Source: Catenulispora rubra
GTDB taxonomy: Bacteria > Actinomycetota > Actinomycetes > Streptomycetales > Catenulisporaceae
Length of the DNA: 33,272 nucleotides
Reading direction: 5' to 3'
NCBI RefSeq assembly: GCF_015356825.1
Contig: NZ_JAACYW010000109.1
Coordinates: 1-33,272, forward strand
Part shown: in pieces, positions 7,561 to 15,972 of the stretch
Layout: every line of letters begins with the position of its first letter
Numbering within the stretch: the stretch's first letter is position 1
Position numbers and translations under genes: made by a program
The notes under the pieces: model-generated
The model's input: the letters and a program-made list of their open reading frames with translations, nothing else
What the model was told of the DNA's origin: nothing
Databases searched by the model: none

Positions 7561-8858
7561 GCCGTCGCCCCCTCCCTCAGCGGGATCACCGCGCTCACCA
7601 TGTAGCCCCCCGTCAGGCGCGGGCCCGCGCTCAGCGTCCCACCGTAGACCGCCAGGCGTTGGCGGAGTCCCACCAGGCCTCGGCCGTTGCCGGTGGCGGC
7701 TGTCGAGGAGGTCGTGCCGCCGGTGTCCACGACGTCCACCTTCAGCCGTTGCGGGCTGTACTCCAGCGTCACGCGGATCAGCGCGCCGACCGCGTGCTTC
7801 ACCGCGTTCGTCAGCGCCTCCTGCACCACCCGGTACGCCGCCAGGTCCAGGCCCGACGGCAGCGGTATCACGTCGCCCTCGATCGCCAGGTCCACGCGCA
7901 CGCCGCCGCTGCGGATGCGCTCCACCAGCGCCGGGATCTGCTCCAGGCCCGGCTGCGGCGCGAGGTCCGCGGTGCCCGCCGGGTCGCCGCCCTGCGACGT
8001 CATCGTCAGCAGGCCCATCACGTGCCGCAGCTCCGCCATCGCCGCGCGGCCGCTGTCCTCCACCGCCAGCAGCGCCTCGCGCGCCATGTCCGGGGACTTG
8101 TCCAGGACCTTTCGGGCCGCCCCGGCCTGCACGACCATCACGCTCACGTTGTGCGACACCACGTCGTGCAGCTCCGCCGCGATGCGTGCGCGCTCCTGCT
8201 CCACCGCCCGCAGCATCGACGATTCGCGTTCCTCTTCGAGGTCGTGCACGCGCTGCTTCCAGTTCCCGATGGCGTTGGCCCCCAACACGATCGGGATCAG
8301 GAACAGGAACGGCACGAAGCCGCGCGTGACGTTTGGGATCTGCCCGCCGCGGGTGGCGGCGATCAGGATCGCGCCGAGGCCGAGGCTGTAGACCATCGCC
8401 GAGCGGTAGGGGCTGTAGATCGCGGCGCTGTAGGCGGCGATCAGGATCGACATGAAGGTGAAGATCGCGGTGTCGTTGGCGTCCGAGATGTTGGCGTGCA
8501 GCAGCATCACCGCCACCTCGCAGGCCCAGAACGCGGCCAGCGGGAACCGCCGGCGGACGATCAGCGGCAGCGCCGTCATCACCACCAGGAACGTGTCGCG
8601 CGGCCCGACGTCGATCAGGTGGTTCACGCTGTAGAAGGGGCCGTGCTGGTCGGGGTTGACCACCGCGTGGTGGTAGCCGCTGTTGAGGGTGCTGATCACC
8701 ATCGCCAGGGCCAGCGCGACGTCCGCCGCCCAGGCCCAGTGGCTCGGCGACGGCGTCGCCCCCGTGCGCCGGCGCACCGCCGCCCACACAGCCCGCGTCC
8801 AACCCTCGTCGTCCCTGTTCACCGCCTCAGTGTCGCAAGAATGCGGGCCGGTCCACAT
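7557..8858 (-). CDS. Membrane sensor histidine kinase (HisKA_3 family)
   Basis: The 433-residue kinase has an N-terminal membrane module of about five to six hydrophobic segments (about residues 44-195) with little extracellular sequence. A short coiled linker follows, then the HisKA_3 dimerisation box ERARIAAELHDVVSHN with H231 as phosphoacceptor. The ATPase part has the N-box EALTNAVKHA and the G-box NGRGLVGLRQR. The ATG at 8858 is preceded by GGAG at 6-nt spacing, which favours it over the in-frame GTG at 8861 or 8822. It is coupled to the response regulator by ATGA. Few outer residues suggest a signal sensed within the membrane, as in intramembrane kinases for envelope stress; that is inference. 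Confidence 0.94.
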   Translation of the reverse strand: MWTGPHSCDTEAVNRDDEGWTRAVWAAVRRRTGATPSPSHWAWAADVALALAMVISTLNSGYHHAVVNPDQHGPFYSVNHLIDVGPRDTFLVVMTALPLIVRRRFPLAAFWACEVAVMLLHANISDANDTAIFTFMSILIAAYSAAIYSPYRSAMVYSLGLGAILIAATRGGQIPNVTRGFVPFLFLIPIVLGANAIGNWKQRVHDLEEERESSMLRAVEQERARIAAELHDVVSHNVSVMVVQAGAARKVLDKSPDMAREALLAVEDSGRAAMAELRHVMGLLTMTSQGGDPAGTADLAPQPGLEQIPALVERIRSGGVRVDLAIEGDVIPLPSGLDLAAYRVVQEALTNAVKHAVGALIRVTLEYSPQRLKVDVVDTGGTTSSTAATGNGRGLVGLRQRLAVYGGTLSAGPRLTGGYMVSAVIPLREGATA

Positions 8859-8996
8859 CACCCGCTCCGTCTACAGGCCTACGCCTGCGGGATACACCAC
8901 CAGGATGACGCCCCCTCCGCATCGGCTCAGCGGTGTAGCAGAGTTCATGACGCAGGCCGACGCGGTCGATCACGGTCCGTCCATAGGTTCATGGCC

Positions 8997-9950
8997 ATGA
9001 CGAACCCGCCGACGAACCAACCGATGATCGACCTGCGCGACGCGACGAAGAAGTACGACGACGGCCCGCCCGCCCTGGCCGGCGTGACCCTGTCCGTGCC
9101 CGCCGGGGAGTGCCTGGCGGTCCTCGGCCACTCCGGCAGCGGCAAGTCCACGCTGCTGAACCTGATCGCCGGCCTGGACCGTCCCACCGGGGGCAGCGTG
9201 ACGGTCAACGGGGTCCGCGTGGACCAGCTCGGCGAGGCCGGCTCGGCCCGCTACCGGCGGGCCTCGATCGGCATGATCTTCCAGTTCTTCAACCTGCTCG
9301 ACGACCTCACCGTGCTCGACAACGTCCTGGTCCCGGCGCAGCTGGCCGGGATGGGCAAGGGCGAGGCGAAGCGCCGGGCCGCCGAACTGCTCGGCTCGCT
9401 GGGCATCGACCGGCACGCCAAGGCCTACCCGGCCCGGCTGTCCGGCGGCCAGCGGCAGCGCGTCGCGGTGGCCCGGGCGCTGATGAACCGGCCCGCGCTG
9501 CTGCTCGCCGACGAGCCGACCGGCGCGCTGGACTCGCACGCCGCCGCCGACGTGCGCCGGCTGCTGCTGGACCTGAACGCCGAGGGCCAGACCATCCTGC
9601 TGGTCACCCACGACGTCGAGCTGGCCTCGACCACCGCGCACCGGACGATCGAGCTGGTCGACGGCGCGGTGGCCCGGGACGTGGTCAACACGGACCCGGA
9701 CGCGGCGAACAGGGCTGCCGTGAATCCGGCCATCGGTGCGCCGCGGGGGGACGCATCGCTGGCCGGTTCCGCGACGGCCGCAAACGCCGCGAACACTGCG
9801 AACACTGCGAACACTGCAAACGCTGCAAACGCTGCAAACACTGCAAACACTGCAAACGCTGCAAACGCTGCAAACGCTGCAAACGCTGCAAACGCCGTGA
9901 ACACCACGACCGCCACCACCTTCAACGGCCCGTCAGGAGCGGTCCGATGA
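8997..9950 (+). CDS. ABC transporter ATP-binding protein (MacB/LolD type) with an Ala-Asn-Thr repeat tail
   Basis: The ATPase has Walker A GHSGSGKST (about residues 44-52), signature LSGGQRQRVAVARAL (about 148), Walker B LLLADEPTGALD and the switch histidine in LLVTHD. This is the lipoprotein/antimicrobial-peptide exporter class that works with FtsX-type permeases. After the catalytic core (about residue 235) comes an unusual tail, mainly 13 in-frame units of the kind AAN/TAN, not part of the fold. ATG 8991 is an alternative start; AGG lies 9 nt before 8997. Its stop overlaps the 29-codon ORF as ATGA, which in turn overlaps the permease. The divergent two-component system probably controls this operon. 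Confidence 0.95.
   Translation: MTNPPTNQPMIDLRDATKKYDDGPPALAGVTLSVPAGECLAVLGHSGSGKSTLLNLIAGLDRPTGGSVTVNGVRVDQLGEAGSARYRRASIGMIFQFFNLLDDLTVLDNVLVPAQLAGMGKGEAKRRAAELLGSLGIDRHAKAYPARLSGGQRQRVAVARALMNRPALLLADEPTGALDSHAAADVRRLLLDLNAEGQTILLVTHDVELASTTAHRTIELVDGAVARDVVNTDPDAANRAAVNPAIGAPRGDASLAGSATAANAANTANTANTANAANAANTANTANAANAANAANAANAVNTTTATTFNGPSGAVR
9780..9896 (+). repeat. 9-bp coding tandem repeat, 13 units
   Basis: Thirteen contiguous units of GCRAACRCY (for example GCAAACGCT and GCGAACACT) encode Ala-Asn-Ala/Thr in frame at the C-terminal end of the ABC ATPase. Variants are clustered, which fits slippage or unequal exchange of blocks. A 9-bp unit keeps the frame regardless of copy number, so tail length can vary without loss of coupling to the next gene. 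Confidence 0.95.
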
Positions 9951-10036
9951 CCCTCCGCAAACCGCCCCTCCCCCGGCGCCTCTTCGAAGCCGCCTTCCAC
10001 GCCATGGCCCGCTTCCTGCTGGCGGTGACCCGATGA
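9947..10036 (+). CDS. 29-residue micro-ORF wedged between ABC ATPase and permease genes
   Basis: The ORF starts with ATG overlapping the ATPase stop (ATGA, 9947-9950) and ends with a TGA overlapping the permease start (ATGA, 10033-10036). It encodes MTLRKPPLPRRLF, then EAAFHAMARFLLAVTR. The N-terminal half is basic and proline-rich; the rest can form an amphipathic or membrane-surface helix. It resembles no family I know. It may be a small transporter subunit, or only a device that lets ribosomes reinitiate from ATPase to permease. The double 4-bp overlap makes chance unlikely, but translation is unproven. Confidence 0.6.
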   Translation: MTLRKPPLPRRLFEAAFHAMARFLLAVTR

Positions 10037-12462
10037 GCGCCCTGGGCAAGGTGGTCCGCTCCGGCGTCGGCCGCCGCCGCGTCCAGTCCTTCGTCATGGC
10101 CCTGACCACCCTGGCCGCCGTGACCTCCTCGGTCCTGTCCCTCGGCCTGCTCAGCGCGGTCTCGGCCCCGTTCGAGCACGCCTTCGCGCAACGCGACGGC
10201 GCACACCTGGCCGTCCAGTACAACGGCGCCAAGGCCACCACGAGCCAGGTCGCCGCGACCGCGCACGCCGCCGGCGTCACCGAAGCCGACGGCCCCTACC
10301 CGATCAGCACCGCGCTGGACGCGACGATCGGTACCGACTGCACCGCCACCATGGGCTCCGACATGCCCTTCGCCGGCACCTCGGCGCCGCCGGTCACGGT
10401 CTCCGCCCGGCCGAACCTGGCGGCCACCTCCGGCCTGGACCAGATCGTGCTGGACCGTGGCAGCTGGCCCACCGGCGCGAACCAGATCGTGCTGAACGAC
10501 TACCCCTACGACTGCTTGGGCAAGTCCGTCGTGTTCAGCTCGCTGCCCGGCAAGCCCTCGTTCAAGGTCGTCGGCTTCGCGAACTCGCTGACCTCCACCG
10601 CGAGCGGCTGGACCACCCCGGACGGCTTCGCCCGGCTGACCGCCGCCGGGGCCCAGGCCGACACGCAGATGCTCTACCGCTTCGCCTCGGCCGGGACCGA
10701 CGTCCAGATCGCCGCCGACCGGCAGGCGCTCACAACCGCAGTGCCGGCCGGTTCGTTGGAGGGCTCGCAGTCCTGGCTGACCGCCGAGCAGCAGGCGACC
10801 GGCAACGCCAAGGCGTTCGTGCCGTTCCTGATCGTCTTCGGCGTCCTCGGCCTGTTCCTGTCGGTGCTGATCATCGCGATCGTGGTCAGCGGCGCGGTGG
10901 TGTCGGCGATCCGGCGCATCGGGATCCTGAAGTCGCTCGGCTTCACCCCGGGCCAGGTGGCCCGCGCCTACGCCGCGCAGGCCATGATCCCGGCGACGAT
11001 CGGGGTCGTGGTCGGGACCGTCTTCGGCAACCTGCTGGCGGTCCCGGTGCTGAGCGGCACCAGCCACGATCTCGGAGCCGCCGGCACCAGTTTGCCGCTG
11101 TGGGTGAACATCGTGGTCCCGGTGGGCACGCTGGTGATCGTCGGGATCACCGCGCTCATCCCGGCGCTGCGGGCCGGCCGGCTGCCGGCCGTGCAGACGC
11201 TGGTGGTGGGCCGCGCTCCCAAGGCCGAGCGGGGCCGTGCGGCCCAGCGCCTGGCCTCCCGGCTGCCGCTGCCCCGGGCGATGTCGCTGGGGCTGGCGCA
11301 GCCCTTCGCCCGGCCGGCGCGAGCCGCGCTGGTCGGTGCCGCGGTGCTGTTCGGCGCGGTGAGCGTGACGTTCGCGCTGGGGCTGGAGACCGGGTTCAGC
11401 AAGTTCCAGGACCAGCGGGCCGCCGGCTTCAACGACGCCTCGCTGATCGTGGTACCCGGCCAGGCCGACGCCAGCGGGCATCCCCAAGTTCCCGGCGGCT
11501 TCTACGGCCCGAACGATCCCCGCACCCCGCACCTGAATCCGGCGAAGGTGTCCGCCGCGCTGGCCACGATCCCGGGCACCAAGGCGGCCTTCGGCTGGGG
11601 CGACAGCGGGGCGACCATCGTCGGCGCGCCGAGCGGCGATCGGAGCGAGGTGGACACCGTCTCCGGCGACTTCTCCTGGACCGGGCTGGAGCTGATCGGC
11701 GGCCGCTGGTACTCCGGGCCCGACGAGGCGGTGGTCAGCGACCGGCTGGCCTCGGCGATGGGGACGCACGTCGGGGACACCGTCACCGTCGTGCAGCAGG
11801 GCAAGCCGCTGGCGCTGAAGGTGGTCGGCATCGACTTCGACACCCACGACGGCGGCCGGTCGGTCCTGGTCGACAGCGCGACGTTCACGGCCGCCGGCCT
11901 GACCCCGTACATCGACCAGTTCAACGTGCGGCTGGCCCCGAACGCCGACGGACCGACGTGGTCCGCCTCGGCGACGGCCGCGCTGTCGCCGCTGAACGCC
12001 TCGGTCGACCACCAGCCCGACGGCAACAAGTCCGACGTGGTGCTGACGATGAGCGCGCTGGTCGCGACGCTGTCGGTGATGCTGCTCGTGGTGGCGGCGC
12101 TCGGCGTGCTGAACACCGTGGTCCAGGACACCCGCGAGCGGATCCACGACCTGGGGATCTTCAAGGCGCTCGGGATGACGCCGCGGCAGACCGTGACCAT
12201 GGTGCTGACCTCGGTGGCGTTCACCGGACTGATCGCCGGGCTGATCGGGGTGCCGATCGGCACCGCGTTGGAGAAGGCGACGCTGACCCCGATGGGGAAC
12301 GCGGTCGGCATGCACCTGCCGCCGAGTGTGACCAACACCTACTCCCTCGGGCTGGTGCTCCCGTTGCTGGCCGGCGGGGTCGTGATCGCGCTGCTCGGGG
12401 CGCTGCTGCCGGCCGGTTGGGCGGCGCGGTCGCGGACCGCTACGGCGCTGCGGACCGAATAG
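10033..12462 (+). CDS. FtsX-family ABC transporter permease
   Basis: The 809-residue permease has the duplicated FtsX/MacB layout. It has an N-terminal membrane segment (about residues 18-45) and a large outer domain (about 45-260). A block of three membrane segments follows (about 264-380), then a further segment (about 430-450), a second outer domain (about 450-670) and a final block of three membrane segments (about 670-800). Each FtsX block carries the hallmark loop before a coupling helix: RRIGILKSLGFTPGQV and ERIHDLGIFKALGMTPRQT. It works with the ATPase encoded two ORFs upstream. The type exports or extracts lipids, lipoproteins or peptides; the substrate is not evident. A hairpin follows the stop. 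Confidence 0.95.
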   Translation: MSALGKVVRSGVGRRRVQSFVMALTTLAAVTSSVLSLGLLSAVSAPFEHAFAQRDGAHLAVQYNGAKATTSQVAATAHAAGVTEADGPYPISTALDATIGTDCTATMGSDMPFAGTSAPPVTVSARPNLAATSGLDQIVLDRGSWPTGANQIVLNDYPYDCLGKSVVFSSLPGKPSFKVVGFANSLTSTASGWTTPDGFARLTAAGAQADTQMLYRFASAGTDVQIAADRQALTTAVPAGSLEGSQSWLTAEQQATGNAKAFVPFLIVFGVLGLFLSVLIIAIVVSGAVVSAIRRIGILKSLGFTPGQVARAYAAQAMIPATIGVVVGTVFGNLLAVPVLSGTSHDLGAAGTSLPLWVNIVVPVGTLVIVGITALIPALRAGRLPAVQTLVVGRAPKAERGRAAQRLASRLPLPRAMSLGLAQPFARPARAALVGAAVLFGAVSVTFALGLETGFSKFQDQRAAGFNDASLIVVPGQADASGHPQVPGGFYGPNDPRTPHLNPAKVSAALATIPGTKAAFGWGDSGATIVGAPSGDRSEVDTVSGDFSWTGLELIGGRWYSGPDEAVVSDRLASAMGTHVGDTVTVVQQGKPLALKVVGIDFDTHDGGRSVLVDSATFTAAGLTPYIDQFNVRLAPNADGPTWSASATAALSPLNASVDHQPDGNKSDVVLTMSALVATLSVMLLVVAALGVLNTVVQDTRERIHDLGIFKALGMTPRQTVTMVLTSVAFTGLIAGLIGVPIGTALEKATLTPMGNAVGMHLPPSVTNTYSLGLVLPLLAGGVVIALLGALLPAGWAARSRTATALRTE

Positions 12463-12506
12463 CGCGAGAACGCGCCAAGAACAGCAGCCACCTCAGCAAT
12501 CACCAA

Positions 12507-12553
12507 GGAATGCCGGCCTCCCGCGGTTGATACCCTCGGAAGGCCGGCATTCC
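12507..12553 (+). terminator. Strong hairpin after the ABC operon
   Basis: GGAATGCCGGCCT (12507-12519) and AGGCCGGCATTCC (12541-12553) are a perfect 13-bp inverted repeat with a 21-nt loop, 44 bp after the permease stop. No long U tract follows (GGCTTAGCTCTTAAAA). It probably ends the ABC operon. A role in the leader of the following serine dehydratase gene, 49 bp on, is not excluded. Confidence 0.6.
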
Positions 12554-12602
12554 GGCTTAGCTCTTAAAACAGCCAGTCACAATGGCGTGAGAGGCAACCA
12601 GC

Positions 12603-13985
12603 ATGGCGGTCAGCGTTTTCGACCTGTTCTCGATCGGCATCGGCCCGTCGAGTTCCCACACCGTCGGCCCGATGCGCGCGGCCCGGATGTTCGTCAAGCG
12701 CCTGGACAACGAGGACGTGCTGCCGAAGGTGGCGCGGGTCCGGGCCGAGCTGTTCGGCTCGCTCGGCGCGACCGGCCACGGCCACGGCACCCCGAAGGCG
12801 GTGCTGCTCGGCCTGGAGGGCCAGGTCCCGGCGACCGTCGATGTCCGGGGCGCGGAGAACGACCTGGTGCGCATCCGCGAGACCAAGCGGCTGCGGCTGC
12901 TGGGGACCGAGCACGGCAGCGCCGCCGAGGTCACCTTCAGCGAGGACCGCGACCTGGTCCTGCACCGGCGCAAGTCGCTGCCGTACCACTCCAACGGGAT
13001 GCAGCTGTCCGCGTACGACGAGCACGGCGAACCGTTGATGAGCAAGACCTACTACTCGGTCGGCGGCGGGTTCGTGGTCGACGAGGACGCCGTCGGCGCC
13101 GACCGCGTGGTCCTGGACGACACCGTCCTGAAGTACCCGTTCCGCACCGGCGCCGAGCTGCTGCAGCTGACCGAGCAGACCGGCATCAGTGTCAGCGGCC
13201 TGATGCTGGAGAACGAACTCGCCTGGCGCACCGAGCCCGAGGTGCGCGCCGGCCTGCTGGAGATCTGGCGGGTGATGCGCGAGTGCGTGAGCAGCGGCAT
13301 CACCACCGAGGGCATCCTGCCCGGCGGCCTGAAGGTGCGCCGCCGGGCCCCGGGCCTGGCCCGCACCCTGCGCACCGAGGGCAACCGCGAGATGCACGCC
13401 AATGAGTGGGCCACGCTGTGGGCGATGGCGGTGAACGAGGAGAACGCCGCCGGCGGCCGCGTCGTGACCGCCCCCACCAACGGCGCCGCCGGCATCATCC
13501 CGGCCGTGCTGCACTACTACGTGAACTTCGTCCCGGACGCCGACGAGGAAGGCGTGGTCCGCTTCCTGCTCGCGGCCGGCGCCGTCGGCATGCTGTTCAA
13601 GGAGAACGCCTCGATCTCCGGCGCCGAGGTCGGCTGCCAGGGCGAGGTCGGCTCGGCCTGCTCGATGGCCGCCGCCGGCCTGGCCGAGGTGCTCGGCGGC
13701 ACCCCGGAGCAGGTGGAGAACGCCGCCGAGATCGGCATGGAGCACAACCTGGGCCTGACCTGCGACCCGATCGGCGGCCTGGTGCAGATCCCGTGCATCG
13801 AGCGCAACGGCATGGCCGCGGTGAAGGCCGTCACCGCCGCGCGGATGGCGCTGCGCGGCGACGGCCGGCACCACGTGTCGCTGGACAAGGTCATCAAGAC
13901 GATGAAGGACACCGGCCGCGACATGTCGGTGAAGTACAAGGAGACCGCGCGGGGCGGGCTCGCGGTGAACGTCATCGAGTGCTGA
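12603..13985 (+). CDS. sdaA: L-serine ammonia-lyase (single-chain, iron-sulfur type)
   Basis: The 460-residue enzyme deaminates L-serine to pyruvate and ammonia. The N-terminal beta domain starts with FDLFSIGIGPSSSHTVGP, the signature of the family. The C-terminal alpha domain has NGAAGIIPAVLHYY and ISGAEVGCQGEVGSACSMAA. It also has LTCDPIGGLVQIPCIERNG, which includes cysteines of the 4Fe-4S site that binds substrate in place of PLP. Length and domain order match single-chain bacterial enzymes. The ATG is preceded by AGAGG at 8-nt spacing. It is transcribed alone and converges on the next gene with only 4 bp between stops. Confidence 0.96.
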   Translation: MAVSVFDLFSIGIGPSSSHTVGPMRAARMFVKRLDNEDVLPKVARVRAELFGSLGATGHGHGTPKAVLLGLEGQVPATVDVRGAENDLVRIRETKRLRLLGTEHGSAAEVTFSEDRDLVLHRRKSLPYHSNGMQLSAYDEHGEPLMSKTYYSVGGGFVVDEDAVGADRVVLDDTVLKYPFRTGAELLQLTEQTGISVSGLMLENELAWRTEPEVRAGLLEIWRVMRECVSSGITTEGILPGGLKVRRRAPGLARTLRTEGNREMHANEWATLWAMAVNEENAAGGRVVTAPTNGAAGIIPAVLHYYVNFVPDADEEGVVRFLLAAGAVGMLFKENASISGAEVGCQGEVGSACSMAAAGLAEVLGGTPEQVENAAEIGMEHNLGLTCDPIGGLVQIPCIERNGMAAVKAVTAARMALRGDGRHHVSLDKVIKTMKDTGRDMSVKYKETARGGLAVNVIEC

Positions 13986-13989
13986 CGCC

Positions 13990-14886
13990 TCAGGGCCGGG
14001 TGACAGTCACGACGGTGCCCCCGGCGACGGGAGGGCCCTGCTCGGACAGTCTCGCGGCCAAGGTGCGCGCCTCTTGTTCGGTGTAGCTGCCGTTGATGGT
14101 GAGGACGCCGTCGGGGTTCAGCCCTGCGGCGTCCCACTGGTCGTGAACCATTCCGTCCACCATGACCGCGATCTTCCCGCCGTTGTTGGTGCGGGCCACG
14201 CCGGCGAGCATGTCAGCGCTTGGGTGATCGAGCCGCACAGCGACCCGCCATCCGTGGGAGCCCGGCGCAGCACCGGTGGCCGGGGGCTCCGCCTGCGCGG
14301 AGACGACGTGATAGTCGAGCACCTCTGCGCTCGCGACCGCGACAGAAGAGTTGGCCCGACCACACGCCAGCCACGCGGCGCCCCAGGAATTGTTCGTCGA
14401 CACCTTGCAGCTCGCGTTCGGCGGCACCGAGGGGTACTCGACCAGAGGAAACTGCAGAACCACGGGGGTCCCGAGCAGCGCACTCAGCTTCGGGGTATCG
14501 GAGGCCCGGCCCTGAACGACAAGCTCGACAGGACTGTGGCTCAGAAAGACGTTGACGTCCTTCAATCCCCTCGCCGCGGCCGTCTGCCGGAGCCATCGCG
14601 CGACATCGCCGTCCACCAGGGGGATCGGCGAGTGGACGAAGGCTTCGTTCCGGAAGGTCACGGTCACCCGGCCACCGGAGGAGTGACCGGCCGCCGCCGC
14701 GAACACCGCGACCCCGCCGCCCCCCGCCACCGCGATCGCTCCGGCCGCGACCGCAAACAGCGGCCGCCGCCACAGCTTCCTGCGCACCGCGCCCTCGGCG
14801 ATCCGGCGGGCGTCGAACACCGGCGGCTCGTGCCGGTCGGCTTCTGCGGCCAGAGCCCGCGTCAGGGTGTCTTCGATCTCTGTCAT
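13990..14886 (-). CDS. Membrane-anchored protein with a SecD P1-head-like domain, candidate anti-sigma factor
   Basis: The 298-residue protein has an acidic N-terminus of about 40 residues, one membrane segment (about 42-66) and an extracytoplasmic part of about 230 residues. Its end, from KIAVMVDGMVHDQWD through INGSYTEQEARTLAARL, resembles the P1 head subdomain of SecD, where a lDg.v..aP segment is followed by I.G.ft..eA..la..l. No SecD membrane channel is present. The start overlaps the stop of the SigE-type sigma gene as ATGA, so production is coupled. The N-terminal tail is short for a sigma-binding domain. The anti-sigma reading rests on position and topology; a sigma-dependent envelope lipoprotein-like sensor is an alternative. 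Confidence 0.75.
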   Translation of the reverse strand: MTEIEDTLTRALAAEADRHEPPVFDARRIAEGAVRRKLWRRPLFAVAAGAIAVAGGGGVAVFAAAAGHSSGGRVTVTFRNEAFVHSPIPLVDGDVARWLRQTAAARGLKDVNVFLSHSPVELVVQGRASDTPKLSALLGTPVVLQFPLVEYPSVPPNASCKVSTNNSWGAAWLACGRANSSVAVASAEVLDYHVVSAQAEPPATGAAPGSHGWRVAVRLDHPSADMLAGVARTNNGGKIAVMVDGMVHDQWDAAGLNPDGVLTINGSYTEQEARTLAARLSEQGPPVAGGTVVTVTRP

Positions 14887-15398
14887 GCCGTCCGCTTCTC
14901 CTCGCTCGATGCCATCGCCTCGCGCAGTTTGGCCAGCGCTCGCGCCGCCTGGGACTTGACCGTGCCGACCGCGATGCCGAGGGCCTCGGCGGTCTGTGCC
15001 TCGCTCAGGTCGTCGTAGTAGCGCAGGACCAGGACCGCGCGCATCCGCGGCGGCAGGTCGTTCAGCACCTGCATGACCGCGTCGTGCTCGTCCACGTCCT
15101 GGGAGACGTCCCGGGTGGGGGCGTCGTGCTCCAACAGCGGCAGCGGCCCGCGGTTCCGGTGCCGTTGGTGGTCGGCGGCCAGATTCGCCAGGATCCGCCG
15201 CACGTAGGCCTCCGGCGCGTCCATCTCGGCGACCCGGTCCCAGTGCCGGTACGCGCGCTCCAGCGCGCTCTGCACCAGATCCTCGGCGGCGTGCCGGTCA
15301 CCGACGATCAGCACCGCCGTGCGGAACAGCGCGGCCGACCGGGCCGCGACGAACTCGACGAAGCCCGGGTCCACGCCGGGCGGTGGTCTGCGTTTCAT
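14883..15398 (-). CDS. SigE-family RNA polymerase sigma factor
   Basis: The 171-residue protein starting MKRRPPPGVDPGF has region 2 at about residues 10-85 (ALFRTAVLIVGDRHAAEDL and YVRRILANLAADHQR). Region 4 lies at about 108-160 (LPPRMRAVLVLRYYDDLSEAQTAEALGI, then GTVKSQAARALAKLR). This is the short sigma-70 group common in actinomycetes, annotated as SigE family. An in-frame GTG at 15467 would add 23 residues that lie outside the fold, so ATG 15398 is preferred. It is coupled by ATGA to the downstream membrane protein. The 214-bp divergent gap to the GntR operon separates their promoters. Confidence 0.92.
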   Translation of the reverse strand: MKRRPPPGVDPGFVEFVAARSAALFRTAVLIVGDRHAAEDLVQSALERAYRHWDRVAEMDAPEAYVRRILANLAADHQRHRNRGPLPLLEHDAPTRDVSQDVDEHDAVMQVLNDLPPRMRAVLVLRYYDDLSEAQTAEALGIAVGTVKSQAARALAKLREAMASSEEKRTA

Positions 15399-15549
15399 GG
15401 GGAGTCGAACCTCGCCAGCGGCCGGAAAGGTTGCATCATCGCCGAGGTCTTTCCCTTGCGGCACCACGTTTTCGGGTTTCCCCCTGCTCTGCGACGGGCA
15501 CGCGAGCGGCTCGCGACCGGCGCGTGACCGGCGCGTGACCGCGAGCGGC

Positions 15550-15600
15550 TTGACACCGGAGCCTACCCGCTTGCATGGTTAGTTACATGAGTAATGAACC
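15550..15600 (+). promoter_or_regulatory. Promoter with a palindromic operator for the GntR-ABC operon
   Basis: A perfect TTGACA lies at 15550-15555, with a weak -10 (CATGGT) 18 bp on. Overlapping and following it, 15577-15600 is a 24-bp near-palindrome: GGTT-ag-TTAC around ATGA, then GTAA-tg-AACC, with 8 of 10 positions matching in each arm. It ends 12 bp before the regulator's ATG. The layout fits autorepression by the YtrA-like GntR protein encoded next. Confidence 0.65.
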
Positions 15601-15612
15601 CAGGAACCGGTG

Positions 15613-15972
15613 ATGGACGAGGGCCGCCCGCTCTTCCAGCAGATCGCCGAGCAGATCGAGGACTCGGTCCTGGACGGCACGCTGGCCGCGGACACCCAGG
15701 TGCCGTCGACCAACGAACTCGCCGCGTTCCACCGGATCAACCCGGCGACCGCGGCCAAGGGCATCAACCAGCTGGTATCCGACGGGATCCTCTACAAGAA
15801 GCGAGGCATCGGCATGTTCGTGGCGGGCGACGCGCGGCAGCGCGTCCTGGACCGGCGGCGGGAGGCCTTCGCCCGGGACTTCGTGGAGCCGCTGCTGGCC
15901 GAGGCGCGCCGCCTGGGCCTGAGCGCGGCCGACGTGCAGAACCTGATCGAGAAGCGGGGAGGGGAACGATGA
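15613..15972 (+). CDS. GntR-family transcriptional regulator (YtrA subfamily)
   Basis: The 119-residue regulator has a winged helix-turn-helix at about residues 5-75 (PLFQQIAEQIEDSVLDGTL, PSTNELAAFHRINPATAAKG and YKKRGIGMFV). A short helical tail of about 40 residues follows, not a full effector domain; this is the YtrA pattern. Such proteins repress adjacent ABC transporter genes. ATG 15613 is preceded by AGGA at 7-nt spacing and is preferred to the GTG at 15610. The gene overlaps the ABC ATPase as ATGA, and a palindrome lies just upstream of its start. Confidence 0.94.
   Translation: MDEGRPLFQQIAEQIEDSVLDGTLAADTQVPSTNELAAFHRINPATAAKGINQLVSDGILYKKRGIGMFVAGDARQRVLDRRREAFARDFVEPLLAEARRLGLSAADVQNLIEKRGGER

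Noticed and set aside
9685..9891. Minus-strand ORF with Gln-Arg-Leu repeats opposite the ABC ATPase tail
   Set aside because: It is the reverse complement of the 9-bp coding array; the plus-strand gene is certain.
15502..15550. Direct repeats of GACCGGCGCGT and GCGAGCGGCT upstream of the GntR promoter
   Set aside because: They are short and GC-rich, as expected by chance in this composition; no link to a known site.
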